NCBI GenBank assembly: GCA_028866655.1
Contig: JAGWHQ010000002.1
Location: 1-64,000 of the forward strand
From: Nitrososphaerota archaeon
GTDB lineage: Archaea > Thermoproteota > Nitrososphaeria > Nitrososphaerales > Nitrosopumilaceae
Direction of reading: 5' to 3'
DNA length: 64,000 nucleotides
The notes under the pieces are model-generated. The model searched no databases, was not told where the DNA came from, and was given only the letters and a program-made list of their open reading frames with translations. Positions 25,439 to 35,603 of this stretch are shown in pieces. The translations under genes and the position numbers were made by a program. The number at the start of each line of letters is the position of its first letter. Within the stretch, counting starts at the first letter, position 1.

Positions 25439-25900
25439 ATGCATTCCAAGAAAACTGATGTTTTTGAAACAATGACATCTAAGATAACAAATGAATTTCC
25501 ACAGTACTCCAGAATTCATGCTAATTGGGAGTTTGTGTTGACTGATAAAAAAACCAAGCAAGTAAAAAATACCAAACAATTTCAAATAATGGCCATTCAG
25601 AATGATGATAAAAAACACAAACACATTGGGATAATAATTTCTGAACTAAGCAATGAATATGTACAACTTCCTGATCTGGTAGCAAAATTTCTGCTGGAAC
25701 TAGAAAAATACACTGATTCCAGTGTTGATGATATAATGAAAGACGAAAAAATACATGATATGCCTACCTTTGAATTTACAAAAAATGTTTACTTGTACAC
25801 TGACAAGTTACTTGTATCAGAAGATGCATTGTACAAATATTTTAAAAAATATGATTTAATCTTGCAGATTAGAGTGGCAAAACCAAATTTATCTTTATGA
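25439..25900 (+). CDS. hypothetical protein, 153 aa
   Basis: This soluble, Lys-rich protein has a strand-helix pattern: MHSKKTDVFETMTSKIT, the WEFVLTDKKTKQVKNTKQF strand pair, a long helix YVQLPDLVAKFLLELEKY, and a C-terminal EDALYKYFKKYDLILQIRVA. There are no cysteines and no membrane helix. I recognise no family. A promoter gap of about 115 bases precedes it, so it is not part of the MFS unit. Its composition supports a genuine gene. Confidence 0.55.
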   Translation: MHSKKTDVFETMTSKITNEFPQYSRIHANWEFVLTDKKTKQVKNTKQFQIMAIQNDDKKHKHIGIIISELSNEYVQLPDLVAKFLLELEKYTDSSVDDIMKDEKIHDMPTFEFTKNVYLYTDKLLVSEDALYKYFKKYDLILQIRVAKPNLSL

Positions 25901-25975
25901 TATTCTAAACACTAGTGAAATGAAGATGATTGATTGCATCCTCTGTGAGAAACGTCAATAACGACTAAATATTCG

Positions 25976-26482
25976 ATGATAAAAGTCGAATGCATGGAAG
26001 TCATTCCAATTGGACGTCTTGAACTCTTGTCTGAGATGGAAGAAAAATATGAAAAAAAAGACAAGGAATATTTTGTCGGCTTGTTGGGTGACCGAGATTT
26101 TGTGATAAGATGCAGGGCAGTATGCATTCTTGTAGATATGGGCGGTGAAGATGTTGTTCCACATGTTGCCAGTGTACTAAAAAATGATTCAAATGAATTG
26201 GTACGACACGAGGCTGCCTTTTCCTTGGGACAAATGTGCCTAAGAAGTGGTATCAAACCATTAGAGGATGCAACAAGAAACGATCCGAGTCTATTTGTAC
26301 GACACGAGGCTGCTGTTGCACTTGGGGTGATTGGCTCTCAGGATGCAAAGGCGACATTGCAAAAAGCCTTGGAGGATTCAAGTGAGCAAGTTCGAGACTC
26401 GGCAGTGGTTGCACTGTCAAATCTGAAATTCATGGAAAGCCTATCAAAGAATGAAAAGTTTGCCAAGCTGACTGGCGGCTAG
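25976..26482 (+). CDS. HEAT-repeat protein (PBS lyase-like)
   Basis: This 168-residue alpha-helical protein contains at least three HEAT/PBS-lyase repeats (VIRCRAVCILVDMGGEDVVP, LVRHEAAFSLGQM, FVRHEAAVALGVIGSQDAKATLQ, VRDSAVVALSNL). ATG 25976 is used; ATG 25994 (MEVIPIGRL) is an alternative. Such scaffolds mediate protein-protein binding, and some members modify deoxyhypusine (HEAT-repeat deoxyhypusine hydroxylase). This protein has no clear HE iron-binding pairs at the expected spacing, so I call only the fold. Its stop shares CTAG with the convergent rad50. Confidence 0.8.
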   Translation: MIKVECMEVIPIGRLELLSEMEEKYEKKDKEYFVGLLGDRDFVIRCRAVCILVDMGGEDVVPHVASVLKNDSNELVRHEAAFSLGQMCLRSGIKPLEDATRNDPSLFVRHEAAVALGVIGSQDAKATLQKALEDSSEQVRDSAVVALSNLKFMESLSKNEKFAKLTGG

Positions 26483-28554
26483 ATTGGTGTAACGACGGTT
26501 CCTTCTGATGTTGACTTGAAATCATAGATTGCATCAATGTTTGAATTCTCAAATATGTCAGAGTCATGTGTGATTATGATAAATTGAGAAGTTGCATCAA
26601 TATTTGATTCAAATGCTTGTGCAAGTACATTTACAAGTGATTTTCTTCTCTCTTGGTCCAAGTGAGTAGTTGGTTCATCTAGAATAATGAAATTCAAATT
26701 TGATGATCCCATAAAATGAGCCATTCCAAGGCGTAATGCCAGTGCAACACTTACTTTTTCTCCTCCACTCAGAGATTCTAGATCAAGTTCTAAACTACCT
26801 GCATGACATGTAATTCCAATGTCTCTTGTCTTGTCTTCAAGTGTGATTCTCTGAATTTTTACATTAAATGTTGAAAGATATTCAGAGGCTTTTTGTGAAA
26901 TTGTGCCCAATGCCCAAGAGCGAAGGCTTGTAGCAACAGGACCATCTCTGTTGTAAATCTGATTACGTATTGTCTCAAGGTTTGAAACATATTGTTTTAC
27001 TTCTCGTAATTCTAGTAATACTTGAGAAATTTTTTCAGAATCATCCTGGTATATCTTTAATTTGGTATTTACAGAAACAATCTCTTGATCTAATGTGTTT
27101 AGTTCTCTTCTTTTTTGTTCAGTCTTTAATTTTAGTTCTCTGAAAGAGGTTATGCTAAAATCTCTAGTCTCTTCAGCTAGTATTGATATTGATTTTATCA
27201 CATTAGTTGAATACTCATCAATTGCATATTGCATGAGGTTGCCAGTGTTTATCTCATGAGGTATGTCTCTTGTATTGACCTGTAATCGTGATATCTCTTC
27301 TTCCAGTTTGACTAGGTCTCCTTGGTTTTTGATATTGTTTGAAGACAAAATTCCTTCTGCTTTTATAATTTGTTGAAGTTTTGTATCTAGTTCTCGCTTC
27401 TTGGTCTGCGTCATGATGTTCTCTTTTGTAATTGTCTCTGTTTTCTTTTTTAGTATATCAAGTTCAGATGTGATGTATTTTTCGTCAAACAAGGGGTTTA
27501 GCTTGTCGACTTTAGAGTCACAGACAGGGCATTTGCCGTCAACCAAGTGAAGTCTGTTTGCAATGTCTTGCTGGCTTTGTATTGATGCAATTTTTTCTCC
27601 TATCTGCCTTAGTTCTGTATTGATTCTATCAATGTATGATTGTGTCTGATTTGCATCTAATTCTACTTGTGATTTGGCAGATGCGATTGACAAGCTGTCT
27701 GAACACTCGACAAGTCTTTTTTCTTTCTCTACAAGATCTCGTTTCATTTTTACTATCGAGTCTCTTATGTGTCTGAGAAGATCTTCTTTTTTATTCTCTA
27801 TTTCTTTTATCTTTAGTTCTTTAGGTATGCTTGATTCTATATTCTGCTGTAAAATGGAAAACTCGTTTTCTTGTAATATCTTGTCTGCCTCTAATTTTCT
27901 TTTTTGTGGCTCAAGCGATGTTATGTCTTTTGATAATGTATCAATTCTATTTTGAAGTGCATCAATGTTTGTATCATCATAATTTAGTCTTGATCTGATT
28001 ATAGTTCTAAAATTGTCTATTGATTTTTTCATTGATTCATATGCAATGTCTAGTTTGTCTATGCCAATTATTGCATTGACTAGTTCTTTGAATTTTTTTG
28101 GGTCTGCCTCAATTATTGCTTGCAGTTCACCTTGCTGTACAATGGATGCAACTTTGAGTTTTTCAAAATCTAATCCGATCAAGTCCTCAATTGTTTTTGT
28201 CATTGACTCTCCAAACTGTCTTCGTTCTCCTGCTGCAAGAGGAATTGCCTCACCATTGATTTTTTCGTGAAGAATTGCTCCAACAGTTCCCTTGGAGTCT
28301 ATCTTCCGAACTGCCTCAAACTGTCTATTTCCTATGGAAAACTCTACTTTGACATATGCCTGGTTGTTTCCTCTTCGTAAGAGTCCTTTTGTTGATTTTC
28401 TTAGGTGTTCACCGAACAACGCAAATGTTATAGCATCAATAATGCTTGATTTTCCTGCACCGTTTTGTCCGACAAATACTGTTACGCCTTTATCAAATGT
28501 TAATTTTGTACTTTTGTGAGATAAGAAATTCTCTAGCTCAACTGATTGTAACAT
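26479..28554 (-). CDS. rad50: DNA double-strand break repair ATPase Rad50
   Basis: This 691-residue SMC-like ATPase works with Mre11 on DNA ends. Walker A is GQNGAGKSS (29-37), followed by a Q-loop (VASIVQQG). Long coiled coils are interrupted by the zinc hook CPVC (342-345), and the ABC signature LSGGEK is near residue 605 with Walker B FIILDEPTTHLD. At 691 residues the coiled coil is shorter than in many archaea. It overlaps mre11 by 17 bases and ends the nurA-herA-mre11-rad50 operon. A HEAT-repeat gene meets it tail to tail. Confidence 0.95.
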   Translation of the reverse strand: MLQSVELENFLSHKSTKLTFDKGVTVFVGQNGAGKSSIIDAITFALFGEHLRKSTKGLLRRGNNQAYVKVEFSIGNRQFEAVRKIDSKGTVGAILHEKINGEAIPLAAGERRQFGESMTKTIEDLIGLDFEKLKVASIVQQGELQAIIEADPKKFKELVNAIIGIDKLDIAYESMKKSIDNFRTIIRSRLNYDDTNIDALQNRIDTLSKDITSLEPQKRKLEADKILQENEFSILQQNIESSIPKELKIKEIENKKEDLLRHIRDSIVKMKRDLVEKEKRLVECSDSLSIASAKSQVELDANQTQSYIDRINTELRQIGEKIASIQSQQDIANRLHLVDGKCPVCDSKVDKLNPLFDEKYITSELDILKKKTETITKENIMTQTKKRELDTKLQQIIKAEGILSSNNIKNQGDLVKLEEEISRLQVNTRDIPHEINTGNLMQYAIDEYSTNVIKSISILAEETRDFSITSFRELKLKTEQKRRELNTLDQEIVSVNTKLKIYQDDSEKISQVLLELREVKQYVSNLETIRNQIYNRDGPVATSLRSWALGTISQKASEYLSTFNVKIQRITLEDKTRDIGITCHAGSLELDLESLSGGEKVSVALALRLGMAHFMGSSNLNFIILDEPTTHLDQERRKSLVNVLAQAFESNIDATSQFIIITHDSDIFENSNIDAIYDFKSTSEGTVVTPI

Positions 28555-29692
28555 TTTTCACTCCTTTCTTGAATTTCTCAAAATTCTCAATCACTGCTTG
28601 ATTTGCATCATCTGTGTTACCTTTTGATAATGGTGGCAAGAGTTCGTTTATTGCAAAGTTTGCCATGTCATTAGAACCAAGTATCTCTTTTGCAATGCGG
28701 TGCATCTCTTCTTCTATATTCAGTGGCTTGTTAACAAAGACTGATCCAACAGATTGCTCCTTTGAAACATGTTTCCAAAAACAACGTAATGTCAGATCTG
28801 ACAATTTGGAAATCTGTGCTTGTACAAGTCCTGGCTCTAAAATCTCACCTGTGATCTTTAGTTCTATCACAGGTTTTCTTGCAAGTGACCTGATCTTTTC
28901 AGATAATGTTTCAACATCCTTTGAAATGTTATCCATTGAAGTATTGATGGAAAACTGTGGCCTGGTGTCAAGTTTTAGCCATGTTGGCTGTGCCTCGGAT
29001 CCTGAAATATCTACTTGGTAAAACCCCTTTTGTGTCTCTTTTATTCCCTCACTTGATGTAAGTTCAATGGATCCTGGATATGCCAAAGGACCTCCGAGGT
29101 GGGAAAAGTGTTTTAGCTCATGCTCATGAAGATGACCCATTGCATAATATGTGAAATTTTTTGGAAGATCTGTGGAATTCAACTCGCCTGCAAACTTGTT
29201 GATTTCTGCAATTCCTTGATGCAGCACCAATATTTTATGTCCTTGGTGTCTCTTTGCCTCTGAATCTATCTGAGCAAAATCGTTTTCAAATGATTCTATC
29301 TCTGCCTTTCTGCGCTTGTCAAATCCTGCAATTAGGACATCTTTGTAGATGATTGGCTTGCCATTTCCAATGTACTTTGAGAATTCTAGATTGTGATACA
29401 CCCAGGGAACTGGGGTTGCTCTGATTCTGCTAATGTCATGCTCTCCAAGAATGAAGTATGATTCGATGTTGTTTTTCTTCAGACGCTTCAAAGCGTTTGC
29501 CAGAACGACAATTGCCTTTCCGCTTGGATTTGGGACATGGAACAAGTCTCCTGCTAGTATAACAAAATCAACATGATCTTTTATTGATGTATCAATTGCT
29601 TCATCAAATGCAGTGTACACATCGTTTTCACGTTCTTCCGAATGATATTGCACAAAACCCAAGTGCATGTCTGAAATATGTGAAAAGATCAT
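28538..29692 (-). CDS. mre11: DNA repair nuclease Mre11
   Basis: This 384-residue calcineurin-type phosphoesterase carries the family metal ligands: SDMHLG (D, H), LAGDLFH, GEHD, the HQG histidine, and GHLHEHE. It processes DNA ends by 3'-5' exonuclease and endonuclease activity within the Mre11-Rad50 complex. The C-terminal part (after about 270) carries a Rad50-binding helical region. The start codon ATG 29692 lies one base from the herA stop. Its length is normal for archaeal Mre11. Confidence 0.95.
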   Translation of the reverse strand: MIFSHISDMHLGFVQYHSEERENDVYTAFDEAIDTSIKDHVDFVILAGDLFHVPNPSGKAIVVLANALKRLKKNNIESYFILGEHDISRIRATPVPWVYHNLEFSKYIGNGKPIIYKDVLIAGFDKRRKAEIESFENDFAQIDSEAKRHQGHKILVLHQGIAEINKFAGELNSTDLPKNFTYYAMGHLHEHELKHFSHLGGPLAYPGSIELTSSEGIKETQKGFYQVDISGSEAQPTWLKLDTRPQFSINTSMDNISKDVETLSEKIRSLARKPVIELKITGEILEPGLVQAQISKLSDLTLRCFWKHVSKEQSVGSVFVNKPLNIEEEMHRIAKEILGSNDMANFAINELLPPLSKGNTDDANQAVIENFEKFKKGVKNVTIS

Positions 29693-29693
29693 C

Positions 29694-31214
29694 TCAATCT
29701 AGTAACAGGTCTTTTTGAATCATTGACTTGGTAGATTCTTTTGCAACTTGTTTGAATTTGTCAGTCTGATTCCATTCTGATACTGCATTCAAGTCAGATC
29801 CTGATTTCTTACTCTTGACTTCATCTACATGTACGATTGATGGTAGATTTACCCACTGCCCAATCAAAACAGCATCACCAATATTTAACGATGAAAGTTG
29901 TGATAGCAGGTCTTTGCTTAGTGATTCAGCTGCTGATGCAATCTGTTGTTGATCATCATCTTGCACTATCTTCATTATTGCAAGTGAGCCCATTTGACTT
30001 AGTACATTTGGGTCAATGTTTCGTGGTCTTTGTGATACCACGCCAAGACCAATTCCAAATTTACGTCCTTCTCTTGCTACTTTTGATGCCCAATACTTCG
30101 TGTCAGTGTGTTCGCCTTTTGGAATAAAGACATGAGCCTCTTCTATTATCACAAATATGGGTGCAAGGAATTTGTTGCTTCTTTTGTTTGAAGACTTGCC
30201 CTTTTTCTCCCAGACTGCATCTTTTCTGTGTTGCAATAACTCTTGTAAATAATATGATAATCCTGCATTTGCTTGTCTCTCGCTGAGTTCTGATATGTTC
30301 AGTACATTGACTCTGCCTTCCTTGATTAGGTCTACTGGGTCTCCACAATCTGGGTCTAGTATGTCTGAAAATCTGTGTTTTGCATCATCTATCTTGTCTA
30401 AAACTCTGCTGGCACTGTCTGCATAACCCTTGGTAGTACGACCAAAAGATGATGTACTCTCTTCTAGGGCTTGCCAGAAATCCTTTGATTGTTTCACTGA
30501 TTCTGTAAGGGATTCTCGTAATGCTCTTTGTTGCTTGTCGGCATTCTCTCTTAATTCAATTACTTCTGCTAGCTTGTCTGCAGGTAAAAGTCTGGGATTT
30601 ATCTTTGCCAGCATGTAATTCATCTTGGATACATCAAGATTCTCATAATCATTGTGATAATCAAAAATAATCAAGGTACCATTTAGTGATGCAACATGTC
30701 TTGCAATTAGAGATACTAGGTTGCTTTTTCCCATGCCTGTCATTGCAAGTATGGCTAAATGTCGTGATACAATTTTGTTCACATTAATCTTGGCCTCGAT
30801 GCTAGAGTTTCTCAAAAGAGCACCAATTCTTACCCATTCTTCTGTTGTAGGTCCAAATATCACACCAAGATCTTTCTGGGTTGCTTCAAGAATTGAAGTG
30901 CCAGGCAATGGGGGAACTGCAGGCAAAATCATTTGACCCTTTTGCAATTTATCCAAAAATCCTAGTATTCCTATCTTTACTTTGTAGTTTTTATCTCGTG
31001 AATTGATATCTGCAACTTCCCTGCTTTCTACAGCTTCATCAAAATTTCTAACATCTGTTAATGCTTCGCTTGATATGATTGATTTCTCAACAAGTCCTAG
31101 AATCTGTCCGTCTTGTGAATCAATTATTACATATTCTCCAACTGAAAGTGGCTTGGATGATTGAGCTGTAACATCTGTAGGTCTTGATTCGCCTATTACT
31201 ACACCTATTGTCAA
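29694..31214 (-). CDS. herA: HerA hexameric DNA translocase
   Basis: This 506-residue FtsK/HerA-type AAA+ ATPase has an N-terminal HAS barrel (about 1-110), Walker A MTGMGKSNLVS (about 155-166), Walker B FVIIEEAHVFI, and the C-terminal arginine-containing segment near VVSQRPRNIDPNVLSQ. HerA pumps DNA through NurA rings to resect double-strand breaks with Mre11-Rad50. The start overlaps the nurA stop by four bases. The third gene of the operon (mre11) follows after one base. Confidence 0.95.
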   Translation of the reverse strand: MTIGVVIGESRPTDVTAQSSKPLSVGEYVIIDSQDGQILGLVEKSIISSEALTDVRNFDEAVESREVADINSRDKNYKVKIGILGFLDKLQKGQMILPAVPPLPGTSILEATQKDLGVIFGPTTEEWVRIGALLRNSSIEAKINVNKIVSRHLAILAMTGMGKSNLVSLIARHVASLNGTLIIFDYHNDYENLDVSKMNYMLAKINPRLLPADKLAEVIELRENADKQQRALRESLTESVKQSKDFWQALEESTSSFGRTTKGYADSASRVLDKIDDAKHRFSDILDPDCGDPVDLIKEGRVNVLNISELSERQANAGLSYYLQELLQHRKDAVWEKKGKSSNKRSNKFLAPIFVIIEEAHVFIPKGEHTDTKYWASKVAREGRKFGIGLGVVSQRPRNIDPNVLSQMGSLAIMKIVQDDDQQQIASAAESLSKDLLSQLSSLNIGDAVLIGQWVNLPSIVHVDEVKSKKSGSDLNAVSEWNQTDKFKQVAKESTKSMIQKDLLLD

Positions 31215-32050
31215 CTCAATACCTCTCTTGAACCGATTTCATTTCCTAGTCCATATAGACTAACAAGTCTTGCAAGATCTGAGTTGGATATTTTACAGTT
31301 TTCATGTGCAAGCTTTAATGAGTATGGATATCCGCCTACACTATTTTTTGTTATCATGTCAAGAAGTGATTTTATTTCATTTTCCATGTGGTTTGATCCT
31401 AAAAGTTCTATCTTGATAAGTGGAGTAGAGTCTCTTAGTCTTGCATAGACATATGACACTATTTTTCCAGGTCCAAGACTTGAATCAACAAATATCTTGC
31501 TAAAGCCTGGTGTTTTTACTGCATGGTTGTAATAGAAAATATCCCCTGCCATGGAACCAAATTTTTCAAATTGTTTTCTTGCAGATGATGTCTTTGATAT
31601 GAATATTACATTATTCCTTTTTTTTATTGCAGATGTGATGGAATTTCCAAGTGATGTCTGTCTAGTCAGAAATTGTGAATATAGAGAACCATCCAATATC
31701 ACCAAATCTGCACTATCTACTGAGTTGATACATGCCTCAACCTCCATCTTGCTTGCCTGTGTCTCAAGTTCAGGCGTGGGCTGACCTAGTCCCTGATTGT
31801 GATTCTCAGTTATTATCTTGCCATCTGATTTTATTGATACTCCAGTTACTACCCATAATTCTAGTCCTTGAAACTTTGTACTGTTGTAGCTACTGTCTAT
31901 TCCTGCAATCTCGGCGTCTTTTTTCTCAGGGATATACTCTATCCAATTCTCCCTAGCGGTTTTAATTATCTGATCAAATTTCTCACCCTTGAAAATTGAT
32001 CTTGCCTCCTCGCGCTTCTTTATTGCATCACGATATACCGTATTGAGCAT
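31211..32050 (-). CDS. nurA: NurA 5'-3' nuclease
   Basis: This 279-residue nuclease forms the cap of the HerA ring. The RNase H-like core carries the metal-binding aspartates: IAGIDSSYNS, LVILDGSLYSQFL and FVDSSLGPG. It belongs to the NurA family by layout and by position directly before herA. It starts the four-gene operon and has a separate promoter region facing the 1-pyrroline-5-carboxylate dehydrogenase gene. Confidence 0.9.
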   Translation of the reverse strand: MLNTVYRDAIKKREEARSIFKGEKFDQIIKTARENWIEYIPEKKDAEIAGIDSSYNSTKFQGLELWVVTGVSIKSDGKIITENHNQGLGQPTPELETQASKMEVEACINSVDSADLVILDGSLYSQFLTRQTSLGNSITSAIKKRNNVIFISKTSSARKQFEKFGSMAGDIFYYNHAVKTPGFSKIFVDSSLGPGKIVSYVYARLRDSTPLIKIELLGSNHMENEIKSLLDMITKNSVGGYPYSLKLAHENCKISNSDLARLVSLYGLGNEIGSREVLS

Positions 32051-32169
32051 AAAACACCTTTGCCTGCAGAGATAAAATGTTTCTCGTTTGAAATAGATTT
32101 GTTCCCAAGCTAACGCAAATTCAACACAAATCTAACTAGTTAAAATGGTAGTACGATGTAATACTTGAT

Positions 32170-33735
32170 ATGTTTGAAAATGAGCGAACATGGGCACGGT
32201 TTGCTGAAAACAATTCTATTGATGAATTTCATAAAAAATTTGACAGTGCTGTAGATCAAGTGCGCAAAGACTTTGGAAAAAACTATCCAATGCTAATAGG
32301 GGGAAAAGAGATCTTTTCAAGTAATCAGTTCCAAGTTAGATCTCCTGCAGACAAGAGTCTGGTATTGGCAAATTTTCCTCTTGCTACAAAGGATGACACT
32401 TTACATGCGATTGAAGCTGCAAAGGAATCATTTTACAAATGGTCTCTGGTACCATATCAAAAAAGAGTCCAGATATTTCGAGAGACTGCGGACCTTTTTT
32501 CTCATGACAAGTTCAATCTTGCAGCAATCCTTAGTTTTGAAAGTGGAAAGAACAGGCTTGAGGCAATGGGTGACCTCGATGAATCAATGGACTTTATGAG
32601 ATTTTATGCTGAACAACTTGAGGTAAATGAAGGGTTCTCAAAAGACACCAAAAGTGCTTCTCCAAACGAGAAGACAAAAAGCACTCTCAAACCATATGGA
32701 GTTTGGGGAATAATTTCTCCATTTAATTTTCCTTCTGCAATTGCAATAGGGATGACATCTGGGGCTTTGATAACTGGAAATACTGTTGTATTGAAACCAT
32801 CAAGTGATGCACCAATATCTGGATTCAAATTTGTAGAGTTGATCTACCGCAAGGTTTTTCCCGCTGCAATAAATTTTGTAACAGGTGCTGGAAGTATAGT
32901 TGGAAAAACAATACTTGAAAGTAACATGGTTGATGGTATTGCATTTACTGGCTCAAAAGAGGTTGGGATGTCTGGATATTCTACATTTGAATCAAGTCAT
33001 CCTAGGCCATTTATCTCTGAAATGGGGGGAAAAAATCCAACCATAGTCTCTTCATCCTCTGATATTGACAAGGCAGCAGATGGTGTCATGCGTGCAGCAT
33101 TTGGGTTTAGTGGACAAAAGTGTAGTGCATGTTCTAGAGTCTATGTCCACAAATCTGTTGCGCCCAAGTTTTTGGAAAGACTTGTTGCAAAGACTGGCGC
33201 ATTAAAAATTGGCAAGCCATGGGAACGGGATTCATACATTGGACCTGTCATAAATGATGCTGCAGTAAAAAAATTCCAAAAGGCATCTGAGATTGCAAAA
33301 AAAGATGGCAAGATATTATATGGTGGTTCTCTTGTCTCAGATGAACAACATAAAAATGGAAACTTTGTCATGCCAACAATTGTAGTAAACCTTCCACAAG
33401 ATCATGAGTTGGTACGCGAAGAGCTATTCTTGCCGTTTCTATGTGTAGAAGAATTTGAAAACTTTGATGAGGCACTTGCCTTGGCAAACAAGAGCAGTTA
33501 TGGATTAACAGCTGGAGTCTTTAGCCAAGACAAAAACGAGATTGAAAAGTTTTTTGAAAAAATAGAGGCTGGTGTTACGTATGCCAATAGAGCGGCTAGT
33601 GCTACGACTGGTGCGATGGTTGGGGCACAACCATTTGTGGGATGGAAAGATTCTGGAATATCTGGCAAGGGTGCAGGAGGTGCATACTATCTTTTACAAT
33701 TCCTACGAGAGCAGACTCAGACTCGATGTGAGTGA
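32170..33735 (+). CDS. 1-pyrroline-5-carboxylate dehydrogenase (ALDH)
   Basis: This 521-residue aldehyde dehydrogenase has the catalytic Cys in GQKCSACSRVYV and the Glu in ISEMGGKNPTIV, with the NAD-binding FTGSKEVG. The close match to the P5C dehydrogenase branch and the convergent proline dehydrogenase next door identify the pathway: proline to glutamate. It probably runs in the cytosol. The last 19 bases overlap the 3' end of the proline dehydrogenase gene on the other strand. Confidence 0.9.
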   Translation: MFENERTWARFAENNSIDEFHKKFDSAVDQVRKDFGKNYPMLIGGKEIFSSNQFQVRSPADKSLVLANFPLATKDDTLHAIEAAKESFYKWSLVPYQKRVQIFRETADLFSHDKFNLAAILSFESGKNRLEAMGDLDESMDFMRFYAEQLEVNEGFSKDTKSASPNEKTKSTLKPYGVWGIISPFNFPSAIAIGMTSGALITGNTVVLKPSSDAPISGFKFVELIYRKVFPAAINFVTGAGSIVGKTILESNMVDGIAFTGSKEVGMSGYSTFESSHPRPFISEMGGKNPTIVSSSSDIDKAADGVMRAAFGFSGQKCSACSRVYVHKSVAPKFLERLVAKTGALKIGKPWERDSYIGPVINDAAVKKFQKASEIAKKDGKILYGGSLVSDEQHKNGNFVMPTIVVNLPQDHELVREELFLPFLCVEEFENFDEALALANKSSYGLTAGVFSQDKNEIEKFFEKIEAGVTYANRAASATTGAMVGAQPFVGWKDSGISGKGAGGAYYLLQFLREQTQTRCE

Positions 33736-34601
33736 ATAAACGAACTTCCAAGAAGAAGTATGTTGCGTTTTCTTTCCCTCAGTCTTCTAATTGAATAAGG
33801 AAGCCAGTTGGTACCATATGGAATGTACTCTGAAACAGAAAATCCACTTTTTACCAAAACAGGCTTTATCTCATCACGTATTCCCTTTAGCATTTGAAAC
33901 TCAAATTTTCGTTCATGTTTTTTTGATAGTTTCATTGCAGCATCAATTAGCTTGGAATCATGTGTTGCAATTGCAAACTCATTTCCTTGTTCAAATAGAA
34001 CACTCATCAATTTTCCATAGTTTTCATCCACTGCGTGTCTTGTTCTGTATGCATTTGATGAGTTTTCATGATATGCTCCCTTAACAAGACGAATCTTGGC
34101 GCCTTTTTTCAAAAGCATGTCCAAGTCATTCCAAGTACGTTTTAGGTTAGCCTGTATGACTATTCCTAATCGCTCATATTTTTCAAAGAGGTTTTGATAT
34201 ATTTTAAAAGTGGCATCCGTATACTCTGATGATTCCATGTCTATCCAAACAAAAGACTGGGACTGGAGGGCTTTTTCTATTATGGTATCAAGATTTGAGA
34301 TGCACTCTTTTGCACTGATTGCCAGTCCAACTTGAGTTGGCTTGATTGACAATCCTCCAGTAATCTTTGATCTTCGCAAGTTTGAAACAAGAGTGAGATA
34401 ATCTGAGACTGTCTGACTAACCTGTGATTTTGATGTCATGTGTTCTCCTAGCTTGTTTAGGATTGCATTCATTCCATGTGTATTTGCCTGGTGTGCTGAC
34501 TTTAAAGCATCATCCATTGTATCTCCTGCTATCCACTGTTTTGCTATCTTGAAGAGGACTTTTTCAATTAATGCTGATTCATGTTTTTCCAATTTGCTCA
34601 A
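33717..34601 (-). CDS. proline dehydrogenase
   Basis: This 294-residue FAD enzyme oxidises proline to 1-pyrroline-5-carboxylate. It shows the TIM-barrel PRODH pattern: SITGGLSIKPTQVGL-like strand (K-ITGGLSIKPTQVG), FVWIDMESSEYTD, KIRLVKGAYHE, AIATHDSKLI and the C-terminal YIPYGTNWLPYSIRRLRERK containing the R-R-x-x-E-R type substrate contacts. The length matches short monofunctional PRODH. The enzyme pairs with the dehydrogenase at 32170, which completes the route to glutamate. Confidence 0.9.
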   Translation of the reverse strand: MSKLEKHESALIEKVLFKIAKQWIAGDTMDDALKSAHQANTHGMNAILNKLGEHMTSKSQVSQTVSDYLTLVSNLRRSKITGGLSIKPTQVGLAISAKECISNLDTIIEKALQSQSFVWIDMESSEYTDATFKIYQNLFEKYERLGIVIQANLKRTWNDLDMLLKKGAKIRLVKGAYHENSSNAYRTRHAVDENYGKLMSVLFEQGNEFAIATHDSKLIDAAMKLSKKHERKFEFQMLKGIRDEIKPVLVKSGFSVSEYIPYGTNWLPYSIRRLRERKRNILLLGSSFIHSHRV

Positions 34602-34690
34602 CTTGTGTTAGTTACTTTGATAATTCAATATTTTGCTAATTTGAAACCTGATAACAGATTTAACGAGGCCACGCTAATGAAAAATTTAGA

Positions 34691-35509
34691 TTGAAACGAG
34701 TGGGATTACTTGGATGCGGTGCAATAGGATCAGAGATCGCATTTGCAATAGATTCTGGGAAAATTTCTGCAAAACTTACTCATATCTATGATTTCTCAAA
34801 AGACAATTCTGGTAAACTTGTTAACATGTTGCAAAATAAACCGATAGTGACAGAAAATGTAGGTCTACTTGCTGCATCTCCAGTAGATCTGATAATAGAA
34901 GCTGCATCACAAGATGCAGTAAGAGATGACATACTGAGCATATTACAAAATAGAAAAGATGTAATGATAATGAGTGTAGGTGCACTGCTAGATGAATCAA
35001 TATTTGATATTGTGATGGATGGCTGTAAAGATTTCAATAAACGCGTCTATCTTCCATCTGGTGCAATAATAGGGCTTGATGGTATCAGGGCTGTACGGGA
35101 TGAGCTTGACTTGGTAACTTTGGTGACTACAAAAAATCCTAAAGCATTGAAAGGTGCCAAGTTTTTTGAGACATCAAATATTGACCTTGATGGAATAACA
35201 CAATCAACTATAATCTATGAAGGCAGTGCACAAGAAGCAGTAAGGTTGTTTCCCGCAAATATCAACGTCGCGGCACTTCTTAGCCTTGCAGGAATTGGTA
35301 GTCAAAAGACTAGGGTCAAGATAATTGCAGACCCAAGTACCGACAAGAACACTCATGAAATACAGGCGGAAGGCAAGTTTGGCAAGTTCTCAATCAAGGT
35401 GGAAAATATGCCCAGTCCGAGCAACCCAAAGACAAGCAGGCTTGCAACGCTTGCTGCAATAGAATGCCTCAAAAAGATTTGTGGTACCTCGTTGAACATC
35501 GGTACTTGA
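34691..35509 (+). CDS. nadX: L-aspartate dehydrogenase
   Basis: This 272-residue protein starts at TTG 34691. It has an NAD(P)-binding fold (RVGLLGCGAIGSEIAFAI) followed by the aspartate dehydrogenase C-terminal domain (LPSGAIIGLDGIRAV; VRLFPANINVAALLSLAG). It makes iminoaspartate from aspartate, feeding NadA two genes on, in place of the oxygen-dependent NadB. Only 94 bases separate it from nadA on the same strand. No NadB is seen here. Confidence in the family is high. Confidence 0.9.
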   Translation: MKRVGLLGCGAIGSEIAFAIDSGKISAKLTHIYDFSKDNSGKLVNMLQNKPIVTENVGLLAASPVDLIIEAASQDAVRDDILSILQNRKDVMIMSVGALLDESIFDIVMDGCKDFNKRVYLPSGAIIGLDGIRAVRDELDLVTLVTTKNPKALKGAKFFETSNIDLDGITQSTIIYEGSAQEAVRLFPANINVAALLSLAGIGSQKTRVKIIADPSTDKNTHEIQAEGKFGKFSIKVENMPSPSNPKTSRLATLAAIECLKKICGTSLNIGT

Positions 35510-35603
35510 TTGGTAAATTTTGCCGTCTGGATCGATTATTGCCGATAAATTTGTCAACATCATGACGCTTTAAAGATGAATCACTTCTATAGTTAGTTTG
35601 TAA

